From the NCBI RefSeq assembly GCF_022749495.1, contig NZ_CP094241.1:2170001-2234000 (forward strand): a stretch of 64,000 nucleotides of DNA, written 5' to 3'. The position numbers and the translations under genes were made by a program. This stretch comes from Neisseria macacae ATCC 33926 (GTDB lineage: Bacteria; Pseudomonadota; Gammaproteobacteria; Burkholderiales; Neisseriaceae). Positions 43,960 to 53,592 of the stretch are shown here, piece by piece (position 1 is the stretch's first letter; the number at the start of each line of letters is the position of its first letter). The notes under the pieces were generated by a model, which did not search any database, was not told where the DNA came from, and saw only the letters and a list, made by a program, of their open reading frames with translations.

Positions 43960-45462
43960 TTATTGCAGGGTCAGGGCGAGGAAAAGCGTATTGCCGTCGC
44001 GCTGAACCAGCAGCGGCACATTTTTGCCCGCGCCTGCCAACGCGCTGCGGAAGCTCGATTCGTCGTTGACGCTGATTTGGCTGACGGCGAGGATTTCGTC
44101 GCCGCGTTTGAGTCCGGCACGTTCCGCCGCTCCGCTGACGCGGGAAACAATCAGGCGGCTTTTGCCTGCACCTTCATCGACGCGCAGGGTCAGTCCCGTA
44201 TTATCGACGGTAAAGCCGTCCGCCGGATTTGCCTGCTGCGGCTGCTCGGTAGCGCGTGAAGACGTTTCGTTCTGCTCCGCCATGCTGCCGAGTTTGACTT
44301 TCACATTGATTTTCTCGCCTTTGCGCCATACTTCCAGCGAAACTTCCTTACCCGGCAGCATCGAGCCGACCATAACCGGTAAATCGCTGGACACGCGCAC
44401 TTCTTCGCCGTTAACGCTGCGAACGATGTCGCCCACTTGCAATCCTGCCTGCATGGCAGGGCTGTTCGGCATCACTTTGGCAATCAACGCGCCGCTGGCT
44501 TTGTCCAAGCCGAACGATTTCGCCAGATCGTAAGACACTTCCTGAATAATCACGCCCAACTGACCGCGCTGAACCTTACCGCTGGTTTTCAACTGCTCGG
44601 CAACATTCATCGCCACATCAATCGGAATCGCGAAGGAAATGCCCATAAATCCGCCGCTTCGGCTGTAAATTTGGGAGTTGATTCCGACTACCTGACCTTT
44701 CAGGTTAAACAGCGGGCCGCCGGAGTTACCCGGATTGATGGCAACGTCGGTTTGGATGAAAGGCGTGTAGCTTTCGTTCGGCAGGCTGCGTCCTTTGGCG
44801 GACACGATGCCCGAAGTAACGCTGTTGTCAAAGCCGAACGGCGCACCGATGGCGGCAACCCATTCGCCCGGTTTCAAATCTTTCGGATTGCCGATTTTGA
44901 CGACGGGCAATTCTTCCGAAGCGTCAATCTTCAGCAACGCGACATCGGATTGCGTATCCGATCCGATCAGCTTGGCGGTGTATTCGCGTTTGTCGTTGAG
45001 CAGGACTTTGATATTGCCCATGCCGGCGACGACGTGGGTATTGGTCAGGATATAGCCGTCTTTACTGATGATGAAGCCGGAGCCGAAGTTCAAATCCTCG
45101 TCGGCAGACTGGTCTTCCGGCATATCGGGCATATTCGGGACAAGGCGTTTGAAAAACTCGTAAAACGGGTCGTTGTCAGGGAACTGGCTCAAATCCATGC
45201 CCTGCTCTTCAGACTGCCCGCTGCCTGCGGCACGCCCTGCGGGGGAGGCTTGAATATTGACCACCGCCTGACCTTCGTTTTGCACCAATTGTGCGAAATC
45301 GGGCAGCAGCATACCGACGCTGCCGTCGTCTTTGGAAGGTTCGATTCTTTGTACGAATTCTTCGCTTTTACTGTCGCCGCCGAAGAAGCCGCTGATTTTG
45401 TCACAGCCGCCCAAGGCCAGCGCAGAAGCCGTTACCAAAGCAAAGTATCTGTATTTGTTCAT
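43960..45462 (-). CDS. HtrA/DegP-type serine protease with lipobox
   Basis: The 500-residue periplasmic protease/chaperone of the Do family has His143 (TNTHVVAG), Asp173 (SDVALLKI) and Ser247 (NPGNSGGP), followed by two PDZ domains (about 285-375 and 420-495). I start at ATG 45462, where KYRYFALVTASALALGGCDK is a signal with a lipobox ending Cys20. It would therefore be lipid-anchored, and Asp at +2 would favour the inner membrane in the E. coli rule. The longer upstream frame lacks a signal. It resembles MucD/DegP by domain order. An intrinsic terminator follows. Confidence 0.92.
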   Translation of the reverse strand: MNKYRYFALVTASALALGGCDKISGFFGGDSKSEEFVQRIEPSKDDGSVGMLLPDFAQLVQNEGQAVVNIQASPAGRAAGSGQSEEQGMDLSQFPDNDPFYEFFKRLVPNMPDMPEDQSADEDLNFGSGFIISKDGYILTNTHVVAGMGNIKVLLNDKREYTAKLIGSDTQSDVALLKIDASEELPVVKIGNPKDLKPGEWVAAIGAPFGFDNSVTSGIVSAKGRSLPNESYTPFIQTDVAINPGNSGGPLFNLKGQVVGINSQIYSRSGGFMGISFAIPIDVAMNVAEQLKTSGKVQRGQLGVIIQEVSYDLAKSFGLDKASGALIAKVMPNSPAMQAGLQVGDIVRSVNGEEVRVSSDLPVMVGSMLPGKEVSLEVWRKGEKINVKVKLGSMAEQNETSSRATEQPQQANPADGFTVDNTGLTLRVDEGAGKSRLIVSRVSGAAERAGLKRGDEILAVSQISVNDESSFRSALAGAGKNVPLLVQRDGNTLFLALTLQ

Positions 45463-45684
45463 TTTTTCGCGCACCGCGTTTCCTTTTCCGAATAACGGAT
45501 TGTGTTCTTGCATCTTAAAAACCGGGGGTCGTCTGAAACTTTTATCGTTTTCCAACCCGATAAGGTCGAATTTTACCTTTTGCCCATATTTTTTCAAGCA
45601 TTTCATTTTAAATAAAAAAATGCCGTCAGAAATTTTAACCTGATAGAAAGGTTGTTTTGTTGATTGTTTACAATTTATCAATGT

Positions 45685-46317
45685 TTACATCAACTTCGCG
45701 CCATACTCGCACAAATCATTAATGATGCACTTCCCGCATTGCGGCTTCTGCGCCTTGCAGGTGTAGCGTCCGTGCAGAATCAGCCAATGGTGCGCATCCA
45801 TCAAAAACTCTTTCGGCACAAAGCGCATCAGCTTGTCCTCTACCTCGCGCACATCCTTGCCCGGCGCGATTTTGGTACGGTTGGATACCCTGAAGATGTG
45901 CGTATCGACCGCCATGACGGGATGGCCGAACGCCGTGTTCAACACCACGTTTGCCGTCTTGCGACCCACGCCCGGCAACGATTCCAAAGCCTCGCGGTCT
46001 TCCGGCACTTCACCGTTGTATTTTTCCAGCAGGATGCGGCAGGTCTGCATGATGTGTTTGGACTTGGTTTTATAAAGCCCGATGGTTTTCGTGTATTCCA
46101 TCACACCGTCCAAACCCAAATCCAACATCGCCTGCGGCGTATTGGCAACCGGAAACAGCTTCGCCGTCGCCTTGTTCACGCCCACGTCGGTCGCCTGCGC
46201 CGACAGCAAAACGGCAATCAAAAGCTCGAAGGGTGAATTGAAATGAAGCTCGGTGGTCGGATGGGGATTGGCAGCGCGGAAACGCTCGAAAATTTCTTGG
46301 CGGATCTGTTTGTTCAT
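45685..46317 (-). CDS. nth: Endonuclease III
   Basis: The 210-residue DNA glycosylase/AP lyase removes oxidised pyrimidines in base excision repair. The helix-hairpin-helix LPGVGRKTA holds catalytic Lys120, Asp138 is in AVDTH, and the 4Fe-4S cluster uses Cys187, Cys194, Cys197 and Cys203. All are at the E. coli Nth positions. It lies upstream of htrA with a 222-base gap, which carries an uptake sequence. Confidence 0.97.
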   Translation of the reverse strand: MNKQIRQEIFERFRAANPHPTTELHFNSPFELLIAVLLSAQATDVGVNKATAKLFPVANTPQAMLDLGLDGVMEYTKTIGLYKTKSKHIMQTCRILLEKYNGEVPEDREALESLPGVGRKTANVVLNTAFGHPVMAVDTHIFRVSNRTKIAPGKDVREVEDKLMRFVPKEFLMDAHHWLILHGRYTCKAQKPQCGKCIINDLCEYGAKLM

Positions 46318-46373
46318 GGGGGTACGGGTAGGATTGGTGTGTGTCTTTATCGTTTGCCCGATTATAACGCAAA

Positions 46374-46414
46374 AGGTCGTCTGAAAACCTATGCCGAAGG
46401 TTTTCAGACGACCT
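46374..46414 (-). terminator. Uptake-sequence hairpin after the second NhaC gene
   Basis: AGGTCGTCTGAAAACCT and AGGTTTTCAGACGACCT form a 17-bp stem with a 7-base loop. Confidence 0.85.
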
Positions 46415-46429
46415 GTCTATCCCGTCGCT

Positions 46430-47818
46430 TTACGCGGTTTCTTTCTTGCTCAACGTCAGACCCGTCCAGCCGAACAGCAGCGTCAAAATCAGGCTCAGAT
46501 AGCAGAAGAAGGCATAAGGCAGGTATTCCCAAACGGGTACGCCGAGGGCGTGGCTGATAAATACGCCGCAGACGCTCCACGGCACAAGCGGATTAATGAC
46601 CGTACCCGCGTCTTCCAGCGTGCGCGAAAGGTTGCGCGAATGCAGTCCGAGCTTGTCGTACACGGGTTTGAAGGTTTCGCCGGAAAGCAAAATACTCAAA
46701 TATTGTTCGCCGATGAGGAAATTGACGCCGACCGACGTGGCGGCAACGCTGAAGGTGGCACGTCCGGCGGTAGTCAGGAACGCGCGGATGGCGTCCAACA
46801 GCGACGGAATCACGCCGAGCGTAAACAATAATCCGCCCAAACTCATGCCGAGAATCACGATGGTTTGCGTGAAGAACATGCTTTCCAAACCGCCGCGCGA
46901 AATGAGTTTGGCGATGTCTTGAAACGCTTCGCCTTCAAGTTTGTAGCCGCCGTAAAACCATGTGCCGAGCTGGTTCAAGTCGGGCGTGCTGTGGAAATAA
47001 GTTACCGCAAGCGCGGCGAGGATGGTGAAAAGCATAGCGACGACGGCGTTGATACGCAACAACGCCAACACGACCAACAGCGCAAACGGAATCAGCGAAT
47101 AGCCGTGCACCAAGCCCGTCGCTTCGAGCTGGCTGCGGAAGGATTCGACGCTGTTCAAATCGTGGGCGGCAACATTGGGCAAGAGCCACAGCATCAATGC
47201 TGCGCTGATGAGCCACGCGGGAATGGTGGTGTACATCATGTTTTTGATGTGTTCGAACAAATCAATGCCGACGATGGAGGCGGAAATGCCCGTGGTATCG
47301 GAGAGCGGGGACATTTTGTCGCCGAAGAACGCGCCGGAAACAATCGCGCCAGCCGTCATCGCCAAATCGGCATGAAACGCCGCCGCCATGCCCATAAAGG
47401 CAACGCCGACAGTGGTGCAAGTGGTCAAACTGCTGCCGATGGACACGCCGATGACGGAACAGAGCGCAAAGGCGGAGAAATAGAAATAAGTAGGGGAAAT
47501 CAACCCGAAACCGTAATACATCAGAGTCGGAATCGCGCCACTCATCATCAGCGCGCTGACCATCAGCCCGATGAAGAAAAACAGGTAAATCGCGCCCATG
47601 CCCTGCCCCACCGCACCGACCATGCCTTTTTGCATGTCGTTATATTTCAACCCGCGCGCGAGGCCGTAGAGGATGAGGACGGTAATGGCGGCGATGATGG
47701 ACATATGGGGCAGCCAGCCCAGCGAAATGATGGTATAACCCATCGCTCCGATTAACGCCGCAACGACGGCAAGCGCCTCTTTGCGCGGCATATCGAGCAG
47801 TGATTTGAATGCAAACAT
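46430..47818 (-). CDS. nhaC: NhaC-family sodium/proton antiporter (2)
   Basis: The 462-residue inner-membrane antiporter has SVIGVSIGSSLTTCTTVGVAFMGMAAAF, GAIVSGAFFGDKMSPLSDTTGISASIVGIDLFEHIKNM and EDAGTVINPLVPWSVCGVF, which match NhaC more closely than the first paralogue. NhaC exchanges sodium for protons and supports pH and salt balance. I start at ATG 47818 (FAFKSLLDMPRKEA); a start 14 codons earlier is possible. The ribosome site is weak. The hairpin at 46374-46414 ends it. Confidence 0.9.
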   Translation of the reverse strand: MFAFKSLLDMPRKEALAVVAALIGAMGYTIISLGWLPHMSIIAAITVLILYGLARGLKYNDMQKGMVGAVGQGMGAIYLFFFIGLMVSALMMSGAIPTLMYYGFGLISPTYFYFSAFALCSVIGVSIGSSLTTCTTVGVAFMGMAAAFHADLAMTAGAIVSGAFFGDKMSPLSDTTGISASIVGIDLFEHIKNMMYTTIPAWLISAALMLWLLPNVAAHDLNSVESFRSQLEATGLVHGYSLIPFALLVVLALLRINAVVAMLFTILAALAVTYFHSTPDLNQLGTWFYGGYKLEGEAFQDIAKLISRGGLESMFFTQTIVILGMSLGGLLFTLGVIPSLLDAIRAFLTTAGRATFSVAATSVGVNFLIGEQYLSILLSGETFKPVYDKLGLHSRNLSRTLEDAGTVINPLVPWSVCGVFISHALGVPVWEYLPYAFFCYLSLILTLLFGWTGLTLSKKETA

Positions 47819-47860
47819 ATTGCTTTGCCTGTTTTGTATGTATTTAACGAAGTTTAGCAC

Positions 47861-47901
47861 ACGGGGTCGTCTGAAAAACCGCTTTTCAGACGACCCCGTG
47901 A
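47861..47901 (-). terminator. Uptake-sequence hairpin after the alpha/beta hydrolase gene
   Basis: CACGGGGTCGTCTGAAAA and TTTTCAGACGACCCCGTG form an 18-bp stem. Confidence 0.8.
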
Positions 47902-47998
47902 TTTTTTATGAATGTAATAACGGATTTTAGTTGATGCGATATGGTTTTAAATTTAATTTTTTGAAACAAAATATCCTTATTTTCAAAATAAAGCCGTA

Positions 47999-48631
47999 TT
48001 ATTTCTTTTTATCATGATTAAATTGCCCCTCGCGCAAAAATGTTGCGGTCTGCTCGGCGGTAATGTGTTTAAACAGCATACCGCTGTGGCTGACGGGCAA
48101 GATAACGTGGTCGCGCATATTCGGGCAGCGGGTTTCGCTGACCAAAACCGTACCGTCGTGTTCGCCGTGCAAGCCCAATACGCGCCCCAGCCCGAGCGGC
48201 TTGTTGCCGGCGATGCTGCCCAGTTCGATATGTTCGGGCAAATCGGGCGTGCCGCCGTCAAGCGCATCGCGATACGCGCCGCCGAGTACAGGCGTTTTCA
48301 ATCCGAGCCGGAACACCCTTTGCGCAGCCCTGCTGCCTTGGTGGGGCGTGCCGAAGGTAACGATGCGTCCGGTAATTTTTTCGGGATGGGCGGCGGCAAA
48401 GTGGCGCAACACCAGCCCGCCCAGACTGTGTCCGGCAAAATGCAGAGGCTCGCCCGTATCGTGTTTTTCAACAAACTCTGCCAACGCCTGCGTGTGCTGC
48501 GGCATGGTGTGCCAGACGCTGTAATAACCGAACAGGGCAACGTCAAAGCCCTGCTTTGCCAGCATATCCGCTAAAGGTTTCATCACCCAAGAGTGCATGT
48601 GCAGTCCGTGCAATAAGATGATTTTCGACAT
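47999..48631 (-). CDS. Alpha/beta-hydrolase, lipase/esterase-like
   Basis: The 210-residue protein has the hydrolase pattern IILLHGLHMHSWVMKPLADMLAKQGFDV, the nucleophile elbow FAGHSLGGLVLRHF (Ser about 76), and GLHGEHDGTVLVSETRC with the acid residue, then LPVSHSGMLF with the catalytic His. It has the look of small bacterial lipases or acylhydrolases with no signal peptide. AGGAGG gives a strong ribosome site and decides the start. The substrate is unknown. Confidence 0.87.
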   Translation of the reverse strand: MSKIILLHGLHMHSWVMKPLADMLAKQGFDVALFGYYSVWHTMPQHTQALAEFVEKHDTGEPLHFAGHSLGGLVLRHFAAAHPEKITGRIVTFGTPHQGSRAAQRVFRLGLKTPVLGGAYRDALDGGTPDLPEHIELGSIAGNKPLGLGRVLGLHGEHDGTVLVSETRCPNMRDHVILPVSHSGMLFKHITAEQTATFLREGQFNHDKKK

Positions 48632-48801
48632 GAAGACCTCCTGTATTTTTGCCGCCAGCATTATGCCATAAGTCAGTCAGACCGTATTGCGGACGCATTT
48701 TGTCTTTTGAAAACGGGTTTAAGCTCCGGTTAAAATCTGTTGCCGTATTTTCAGACGACCTCGGTTTGGGCGGGTCAGGTTTACAAGTCCGCCGCAAAGA
48801 A

Positions 48802-48844
48802 AAGGTCGTCTGAAAACCTGATTTCCAAGTTTTCAGACGACCTT
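48802..48844 (-). terminator. Uptake-sequence hairpin after the sugar MFS gene
   Basis: AAGGTCGTCTGAAAACCTG and its complement flank a short loop, 16 bases past the stop codon. Confidence 0.8.
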
Positions 48845-48859
48845 CCGTTCAAACCATGC

Positions 48860-50083
48860 TTACTCGTCGGCTTTATAACCTTTGAGGGCAAAGAAGACGA
48901 TGTAGAGGTAGCACACGGCAGGTGCAACATAAGAAATCATCATACCGAAATCATCAGCAATCTTACCTTGCAAGACGGGAATCAGCGCACCGCCAACGAT
49001 GGCGGTACAAAGAATACCTGAAGCAGAATTGGTGAATTTGCCGAGATTTTTGGTCGCCAGCGAGAAGATGGTCGGGAACATGATGGAGTTGAAAAAACCG
49101 ATGGCAATCAACGCCCACATGGCGATGTCGGCATTGCCTTTACCAACCATGATGGCAATGACGAGCAAGGCGGTGGCAACCGAGGCATTAAAGGCAAGGT
49201 AGCGGTTCGGCGCGACTCGAGCCATCACCGCCGAACCGAGGAAGCGTCCGACCATGGCACCGCCCCAGTAGTACGACAGCAGTTTTGCACCTTCGGCATG
49301 GCTCAATCCTTTCAGGAAGCCCAAAATATTGACCATGAAAGAGCCGATGGATACTTCCGCGCCAACGTAGCAGAAAATGCCGACCACACCGAGAATAAGG
49401 TGTTTGTATTGCCACACACTGGTTTTGCCGTCGTGATTGTGTTCGCTTTCCTCAACGGCAATTTTGCGCGCATCGGGCAGACGGATCATTTTTACGAAAA
49501 CGGCGAGGAGGATCAACAATCCCGCCAAACCCAAATAAGGGATTTGGACGGAGGCGATTTGCTCGGCTTTGCTGGCTTTCTGAGCCGCATCTGCCAAAAT
49601 GAAATGTGCACCGATTATCGGAGCAATAGTCGTACCCAATGAATTGAATGCCTGCACCAAAGTCAGCGTAGCGGATTCTTTGCCCGGTTTCGCCAGCAGG
49701 GTCACATACGGATTACCCGCAACCTGCAACAGGGTGACACCCGAAGCAAGAATGAAGAGCGCGCCCAAGAAAGTCGGGTAAGATTGGCTGTCTGCAGCAG
49801 GATAAAACAACAAGCATCCGACGGCGGTCAGCAAGAAGCCGCCGATGACGCCGTTTTTATAGCCGATTTTACCGACGAGATGCCCCATCGGAATCGACAT
49901 GATGGCATAGGCGGTAAAGAAGCAGAACTGAACCAGCATCGCCTGAAAATTAGTTAGCGTGAAAATTTTTTGCAGATGCGGAATCAAGATGTCGTTCATG
50001 CAGGTAATGAAACCCATCATGAAGAAAAGCGCGGTCAGGACGACCAGCGCGGAATTATGGTTTTGTTGTGATGGCGTAGACAT
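48860..50083 (-). CDS. Sugar MFS transporter, FucP/GluP type
   Basis: The 407-residue, 12-helix protein of the FHS/FucP group (fucose, glucose/galactose:H+ symporters) shows FFMMGFITCMNDILIPHLQKIFTLTNFQAMLVQFCFFTAYAIMSIPMGHLVGKIGYKNGV, the family opening. QVAGNPYVTLLAKPGKESATLTLVQAFNSLGTTIAPIIG is its central motif. Meningococcal GluP imports glucose, and this is the likely counterpart. GGCAAATC precedes the ATG. It is monocistronic. Confidence 0.9.
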   Translation of the reverse strand: MSTPSQQNHNSALVVLTALFFMMGFITCMNDILIPHLQKIFTLTNFQAMLVQFCFFTAYAIMSIPMGHLVGKIGYKNGVIGGFLLTAVGCLLFYPAADSQSYPTFLGALFILASGVTLLQVAGNPYVTLLAKPGKESATLTLVQAFNSLGTTIAPIIGAHFILADAAQKASKAEQIASVQIPYLGLAGLLILLAVFVKMIRLPDARKIAVEESEHNHDGKTSVWQYKHLILGVVGIFCYVGAEVSIGSFMVNILGFLKGLSHAEGAKLLSYYWGGAMVGRFLGSAVMARVAPNRYLAFNASVATALLVIAIMVGKGNADIAMWALIAIGFFNSIMFPTIFSLATKNLGKFTNSASGILCTAIVGGALIPVLQGKIADDFGMMISYVAPAVCYLYIVFFALKGYKADE

Positions 50084-50334
50084 GATTTGCCTTTCGATTT
50101 ATTGGAATTGACCGTACAAACAGTTAATATCCGTTAATAACGGGCCGAATCATACTGGCTTTTGCCATTCTTGCAAACACTGAAAACACGCCGACTACAT
50201 AGAGTTTCAGCAAGATTCTGTCCGATAACGCATTTTTATAGACAGAATCCGTCTGAATTTTACAATTAACCTACCCGCAAACGACTTAAAATCTTATTTC
50301 AGACGACCTTTGACCTGACGCAAACTTATCCGCC

Positions 50335-50745
50335 ATGCCCCTCATTTACGCCTATCTCGGACTTGCCGCCTCCGCCTTTACCTCCGCCACCATCCTGCCC
50401 GGCACATCCGAAGCCGCCTTCGCCGCGTTTATCTATAACTATCCCGAACAGGCATACGGCGCGTGGTTGTGCGCCGGACTGGCAAACGGCTTGGGCAGCA
50501 TGGTTTCCTATTGGATGGGGCGGCTGATTCCGTCCAAGAAAAGGTCGTCTGAAAAGACCCTGCGCCTGCTCCGACGCTGGGGCACCCTGCCCCTTTTGTT
50601 TGCCTGGCTGCCCGTCATCGGCGACGCGCTGCCCATTGCCGCAGGCTGGCTCAGGCTCAACCCCTACACCTCCGCACTCATGCTCCTGACCGGAAAAATC
50701 CTGCGCTACGGCATCATCCTCGCCGGTATCAAAGGCATGATGTAA
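50335..50745 (+). CDS. YqaA-family membrane protein (DedA/SNARE-associated-like)
   Basis: The 136-residue, three- to four-helix protein matches the YqaA branch of VTT/DedA-like proteins: FTSATILPGTSEAAFAAFIY near the start, then LANGLGSMVSYWMGRLIP and WLPVIGDALPIAAGWLRLNPYTSALMLLTGKILRYGI. These proteins are thought to act in membrane lipid handling. An uptake sequence (50540-50553) lies within the gene and encodes KRSSEK in the loop between helices, showing how such repeats are tolerated. There is no clear ribosome site. Confidence 0.88.
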   Translation: MPLIYAYLGLAASAFTSATILPGTSEAAFAAFIYNYPEQAYGAWLCAGLANGLGSMVSYWMGRLIPSKKRSSEKTLRLLRRWGTLPLLFAWLPVIGDALPIAAGWLRLNPYTSALMLLTGKILRYGIILAGIKGMM

Positions 50746-50849
50746 ACCATTTGCGCAAAACCTGCCGCATTCATTTTCAGACGACCTGAAACAGCGTAAA
50801 ATCCCAAAGGAAATATCCCATCCCTTCATTTTTTTCAAAGCGAGAAATC

Positions 50850-52043
50850 ATGTTCTTCAAGCACATCGAAGCCGCCCCCGCCGACCCCATCTTAGGCTTG
50901 GGCGAAGCATTCAAAGCCGAAACCCGTCCCGAAAAAGTCAACCTCGGCATCGGCGTTTATAAAGACGCATCCGGCGCGACCCCCATCGTCAAAGCCGTCA
51001 AAGAAGCCGAAAAACGCCTGCTCGAGAGCGAAACCACCAAAAACTACCTCACCATCGACGGCGTTGCCGACTACAACGAGCAAACCCAAATCCTCCTCTT
51101 TGGAAGAGACCACGAAATCGTCGCCAGCCGCCGCGCCAAAACCGCCCAAAGCCTCGGCGGCACAGGCGCATTGCGTATTGCCGCCGAGTTCGCCAAACGC
51201 CAGTTGAACGCACAAACCGTCTGGATTTCCAACCCCACATGGCCCAACCACAACGCCATCTTCAAAGCCGTCGGCATCCAAGACAAGCCCTACCGCTACT
51301 ACGACGCCGCCAAACACGGCCTAGACTGGGACGGCATGATTGAAGACCTCGGCCAAGCGCAAAAAGGCGACATCGTCCTGTTGCACGGCTGCTGCCACAA
51401 CCCCACCGGTATCGACCCCACGCCCGAACAATGGGAAACCCTCGCCAAACTCTCCGCCGAAAAAGGCTGGCTGCCCCTGTTTGACTTCGCCTACCAAGGC
51501 TTTGGCAACGGCCTCGAAGAAGACGCATACGGCTTGCGCACCTTCCTGAAATACAACAAAGAATTGCTCATCGCCAGCTCCTATTCTAAAAACTTCGGCA
51601 TGTACAACGAACGCGTCGGCGCATTCACCTTAGTCGCAGAAGACGAAGCAACCGCCGCCCGCGCCCACAGCCAAGTCAAAACCATCATCCGCACCCTCTA
51701 CTCCAATCCCGCCTCCCACGGCGCGAACACCATCGCCCTAGTGTTGAAAGACGCGGATTTGAAAGCCCGATGGATTGCCGAACTCGACGAAATGCGCGGC
51801 CGCATCAAAGCCATGCGCCAAAAATTCGTCGAACTGCTCAAAGCCAAAGGCGCAGCTCAGGACTTCGACTTCATCATCGAACAAAACGGCATGTTCTCCT
51901 TCAGCGGCCTCACGCCCGAACAAGTCGACCGCCTGAAAAACGAATTCGCCATCTACGCCGTGCGCTCCGGCCGCATCAACGTCGCCGGCATTACCGATGA
52001 CAACATCGACTACCTGTGCGAAAGCATCGTAAAAGTGTTGTAA
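50850..52043 (+). CDS. Aromatic/aspartate aminotransferase, class I
   Basis: The 397-residue PLP enzyme of the AspC/TyrB subgroup interconverts aspartate, tyrosine or phenylalanine and their keto acids. The PLP lysine is Lys247 in ASSYSKNFGMYNERVG, with HGCCHNPTGIDPT and ISNPTWPNH as family signatures. Length matches E. coli TyrB/AspC (397/396). It follows the YqaA gene by about 100 bases. The sequence cannot separate AspC-like from TyrB-like activity with certainty. Confidence 0.93.
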   Translation: MFFKHIEAAPADPILGLGEAFKAETRPEKVNLGIGVYKDASGATPIVKAVKEAEKRLLESETTKNYLTIDGVADYNEQTQILLFGRDHEIVASRRAKTAQSLGGTGALRIAAEFAKRQLNAQTVWISNPTWPNHNAIFKAVGIQDKPYRYYDAAKHGLDWDGMIEDLGQAQKGDIVLLHGCCHNPTGIDPTPEQWETLAKLSAEKGWLPLFDFAYQGFGNGLEEDAYGLRTFLKYNKELLIASSYSKNFGMYNERVGAFTLVAEDEATAARAHSQVKTIIRTLYSNPASHGANTIALVLKDADLKARWIAELDEMRGRIKAMRQKFVELLKAKGAAQDFDFIIEQNGMFSFSGLTPEQVDRLKNEFAIYAVRSGRINVAGITDDNIDYLCESIVKVL

Positions 52044-52062
52044 TCCGCATCAGGCAATACCA

Positions 52063-52105
52063 AAAGGTCGTCTGAAAACCCAATATACCGTTTTCAGACG
52101 ACCTT
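52063..52105 (+). terminator. Uptake-sequence hairpin after the aminotransferase gene
   Basis: AAAGGTCGTCTGAAAAC and GTTTTCAGACGACCTTT flank a 9-base loop. Confidence 0.8.
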
Positions 52106-52147
52106 TCCCCACCATTTGACACAACAACCCCCTTAAAGCATCACATT

Positions 52148-52951
52148 ATGAGACCCACACTAGACGTCATCATCCCCTGCTACAACTCCGCCGCCACCCT
52201 CCAAGCGGCTGTCGAAAGCGCCGTTTCCCAACCCGCCGTCGAAAACGTCTGGCTGATTGACGACGCCTCCATCGACGACACACGCCTTATCATGAGCGAC
52301 CTCGCCGCCATCCATCCCAAAGTCCGCTGCGAATACATGCTCGAAAACGGCGGTGCCGCCAAAGCCCGCAACTGGGGCGCCATGCAAAGCCAAGCCGACT
52401 TCATCGCCTTCCTCGACGCCGACGACGTCTATGAAAACAACGTCCTCAATGCCGCCTACCTCGGCTTGGAAGCCTATTCCTACCTCAGCCTGGTCCGCCT
52501 CAAATTGCGCCCTATCGGCTTTCCCGAACACTACCTCAACCACCCGCAATTCCCCACCGCATGGGAACGGCTTCAAATGACCGTCGGCGGCAACACCGTA
52601 TTCCGCCGCAGCATCTTTCTCGCCTGCGGCGGCTTTCCGCAAGACGAACTCTTCCGAATCTTCGGCGGCGAAGATGCCGCACTCGGCATCGCACTGACCC
52701 GCGACAGCGTCGTCGGCTACCTCTTTGAAGAACGCGACCCCGCCGTCAGACACAACTACCGCCCCGGCATCCACGCCGAGCGTCTGCTCGATGCCGAACT
52801 TTTCGGCAAAACCGTCTCCGGACTGACCATAGACCACCAAAACGAAGCCGAAGCCGTCACCCGCCGCATCAGCCGCCGCCTGCAAGAAGTCAAAGCACAC
52901 TCGACCTTCGAAGAAGCCGGCACCATGCCGCTCTATCCCGAGTACGAATAA
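52148..52951 (+). CDS. Family 2 glycosyltransferase
   Basis: The 267-residue protein has the GT-A fold of family 2: VIIPCYNSAATLQAAVESAVSQ at the N-terminus, VWLIDDASIDDT, NGGAAKARNWGA, and FLDADDVYE with the metal-binding DxD. The later segment FGGEDAALG matches the acceptor-side acidic motif. It transfers a sugar from a nucleotide sugar, likely to a surface glycan, but the acceptor cannot be told. It has no membrane helix and stands alone between a terminator and a convergent gene array. Confidence 0.88.
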   Translation: MRPTLDVIIPCYNSAATLQAAVESAVSQPAVENVWLIDDASIDDTRLIMSDLAAIHPKVRCEYMLENGGAAKARNWGAMQSQADFIAFLDADDVYENNVLNAAYLGLEAYSYLSLVRLKLRPIGFPEHYLNHPQFPTAWERLQMTVGGNTVFRRSIFLACGGFPQDELFRIFGGEDAALGIALTRDSVVGYLFEERDPAVRHNYRPGIHAERLLDAELFGKTVSGLTIDHQNEAEAVTRRISRRLQEVKAHSTFEEAGTMPLYPEYE

Positions 52952-53000
52952 GCGGGCATCAACACCAAACCCCGCCTGAACGGCTGCATTACATTGCTTG

Positions 53001-53048
53001 CAGCAAAAAGGTCGTCTGAAATCTTGTTTTCAGACGACCTTTTTGCTG
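53001..53048. terminator. Bidirectional uptake-sequence hairpin between the glycosyltransferase and DUF4189 genes
   Basis: CAGCAAAAAGGTCGTCTGAA pairs with the matching complement over about 20 bp with a short loop. It has T tracts on both strands. Confidence 0.85.
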
Positions 53049-53055
53049 GATTTGA

Positions 53056-53592
53056 TTATTGCAATTGAGGCAGGGAGCAGCCTTCGGGCATGATGATTTC
53101 GCATTCCGTTGCCCCTCTGTTTCTGCATTTTTGCAAAGCCTCCTGTTCGACCGTTCCTTGCGGACCTGCCGCATCGGCTAAAATAAACAGGTTGTTTTTC
53201 ACTTTTCCTTTTGCTGCCGCGAGGCAGCCGTTTCTTACCCATGTGATGGCTTTGCAAGGCGTATTGCGACTGCCTTGCTGGCAATGTTTGACTGCTTCTC
53301 TTTTTGCTTCGGCTAAAGAGTTATGATTCAACGAACCGGCAATATGCCCTGCTTTTTGACTGTATGCCAAAGCCCCAAATTTAGAAGGTACCAAGACGTC
53401 ATGGTAAATGATTTTTTTAGGAGGCGGGGTGCTGCGGCTTGGCTGTGGCGGTGCAATATTGTAATGAATCCACTCGCCATTATTGCCCTGAAATCGGCAG
53501 ATACCTGTGGCAGAATCAAATTGACCGGGACAGCCATTGGCATAAACATTAAAACTTACCAAACCCAATGCTATCAAAAACAGTTTCTTCAT
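53056..53592 (-). CDS. DUF4189-domain exported protein (copy A)
   Basis: The 178-residue protein has a signal peptide (KKLFLIALGLVSFNVYA, cleavage near 18-19), a short cysteine-bearing N-terminal segment (GCPGQFDSATGICRFQG), a proline-rich linker and a DUF4189 domain (about 60-178). The domain has paired cysteines in VKHCQQGSRNTPCKAI, RNGCLAAAKGK and the end EIIMPEGCSLPQLQ. The function of DUF4189 is not established. It is the last copy transcribed in a four-gene array. Its N-terminus nearly equals that of copy C. AAAGGATAAATTT precedes the ATG. Confidence 0.88.
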   Translation of the reverse strand: MKKLFLIALGLVSFNVYANGCPGQFDSATGICRFQGNNGEWIHYNIAPPQPSRSTPPPKKIIYHDVLVPSKFGALAYSQKAGHIAGSLNHNSLAEAKREAVKHCQQGSRNTPCKAITWVRNGCLAAAKGKVKNNLFILADAAGPQGTVEQEALQKCRNRGATECEIIMPEGCSLPQLQ

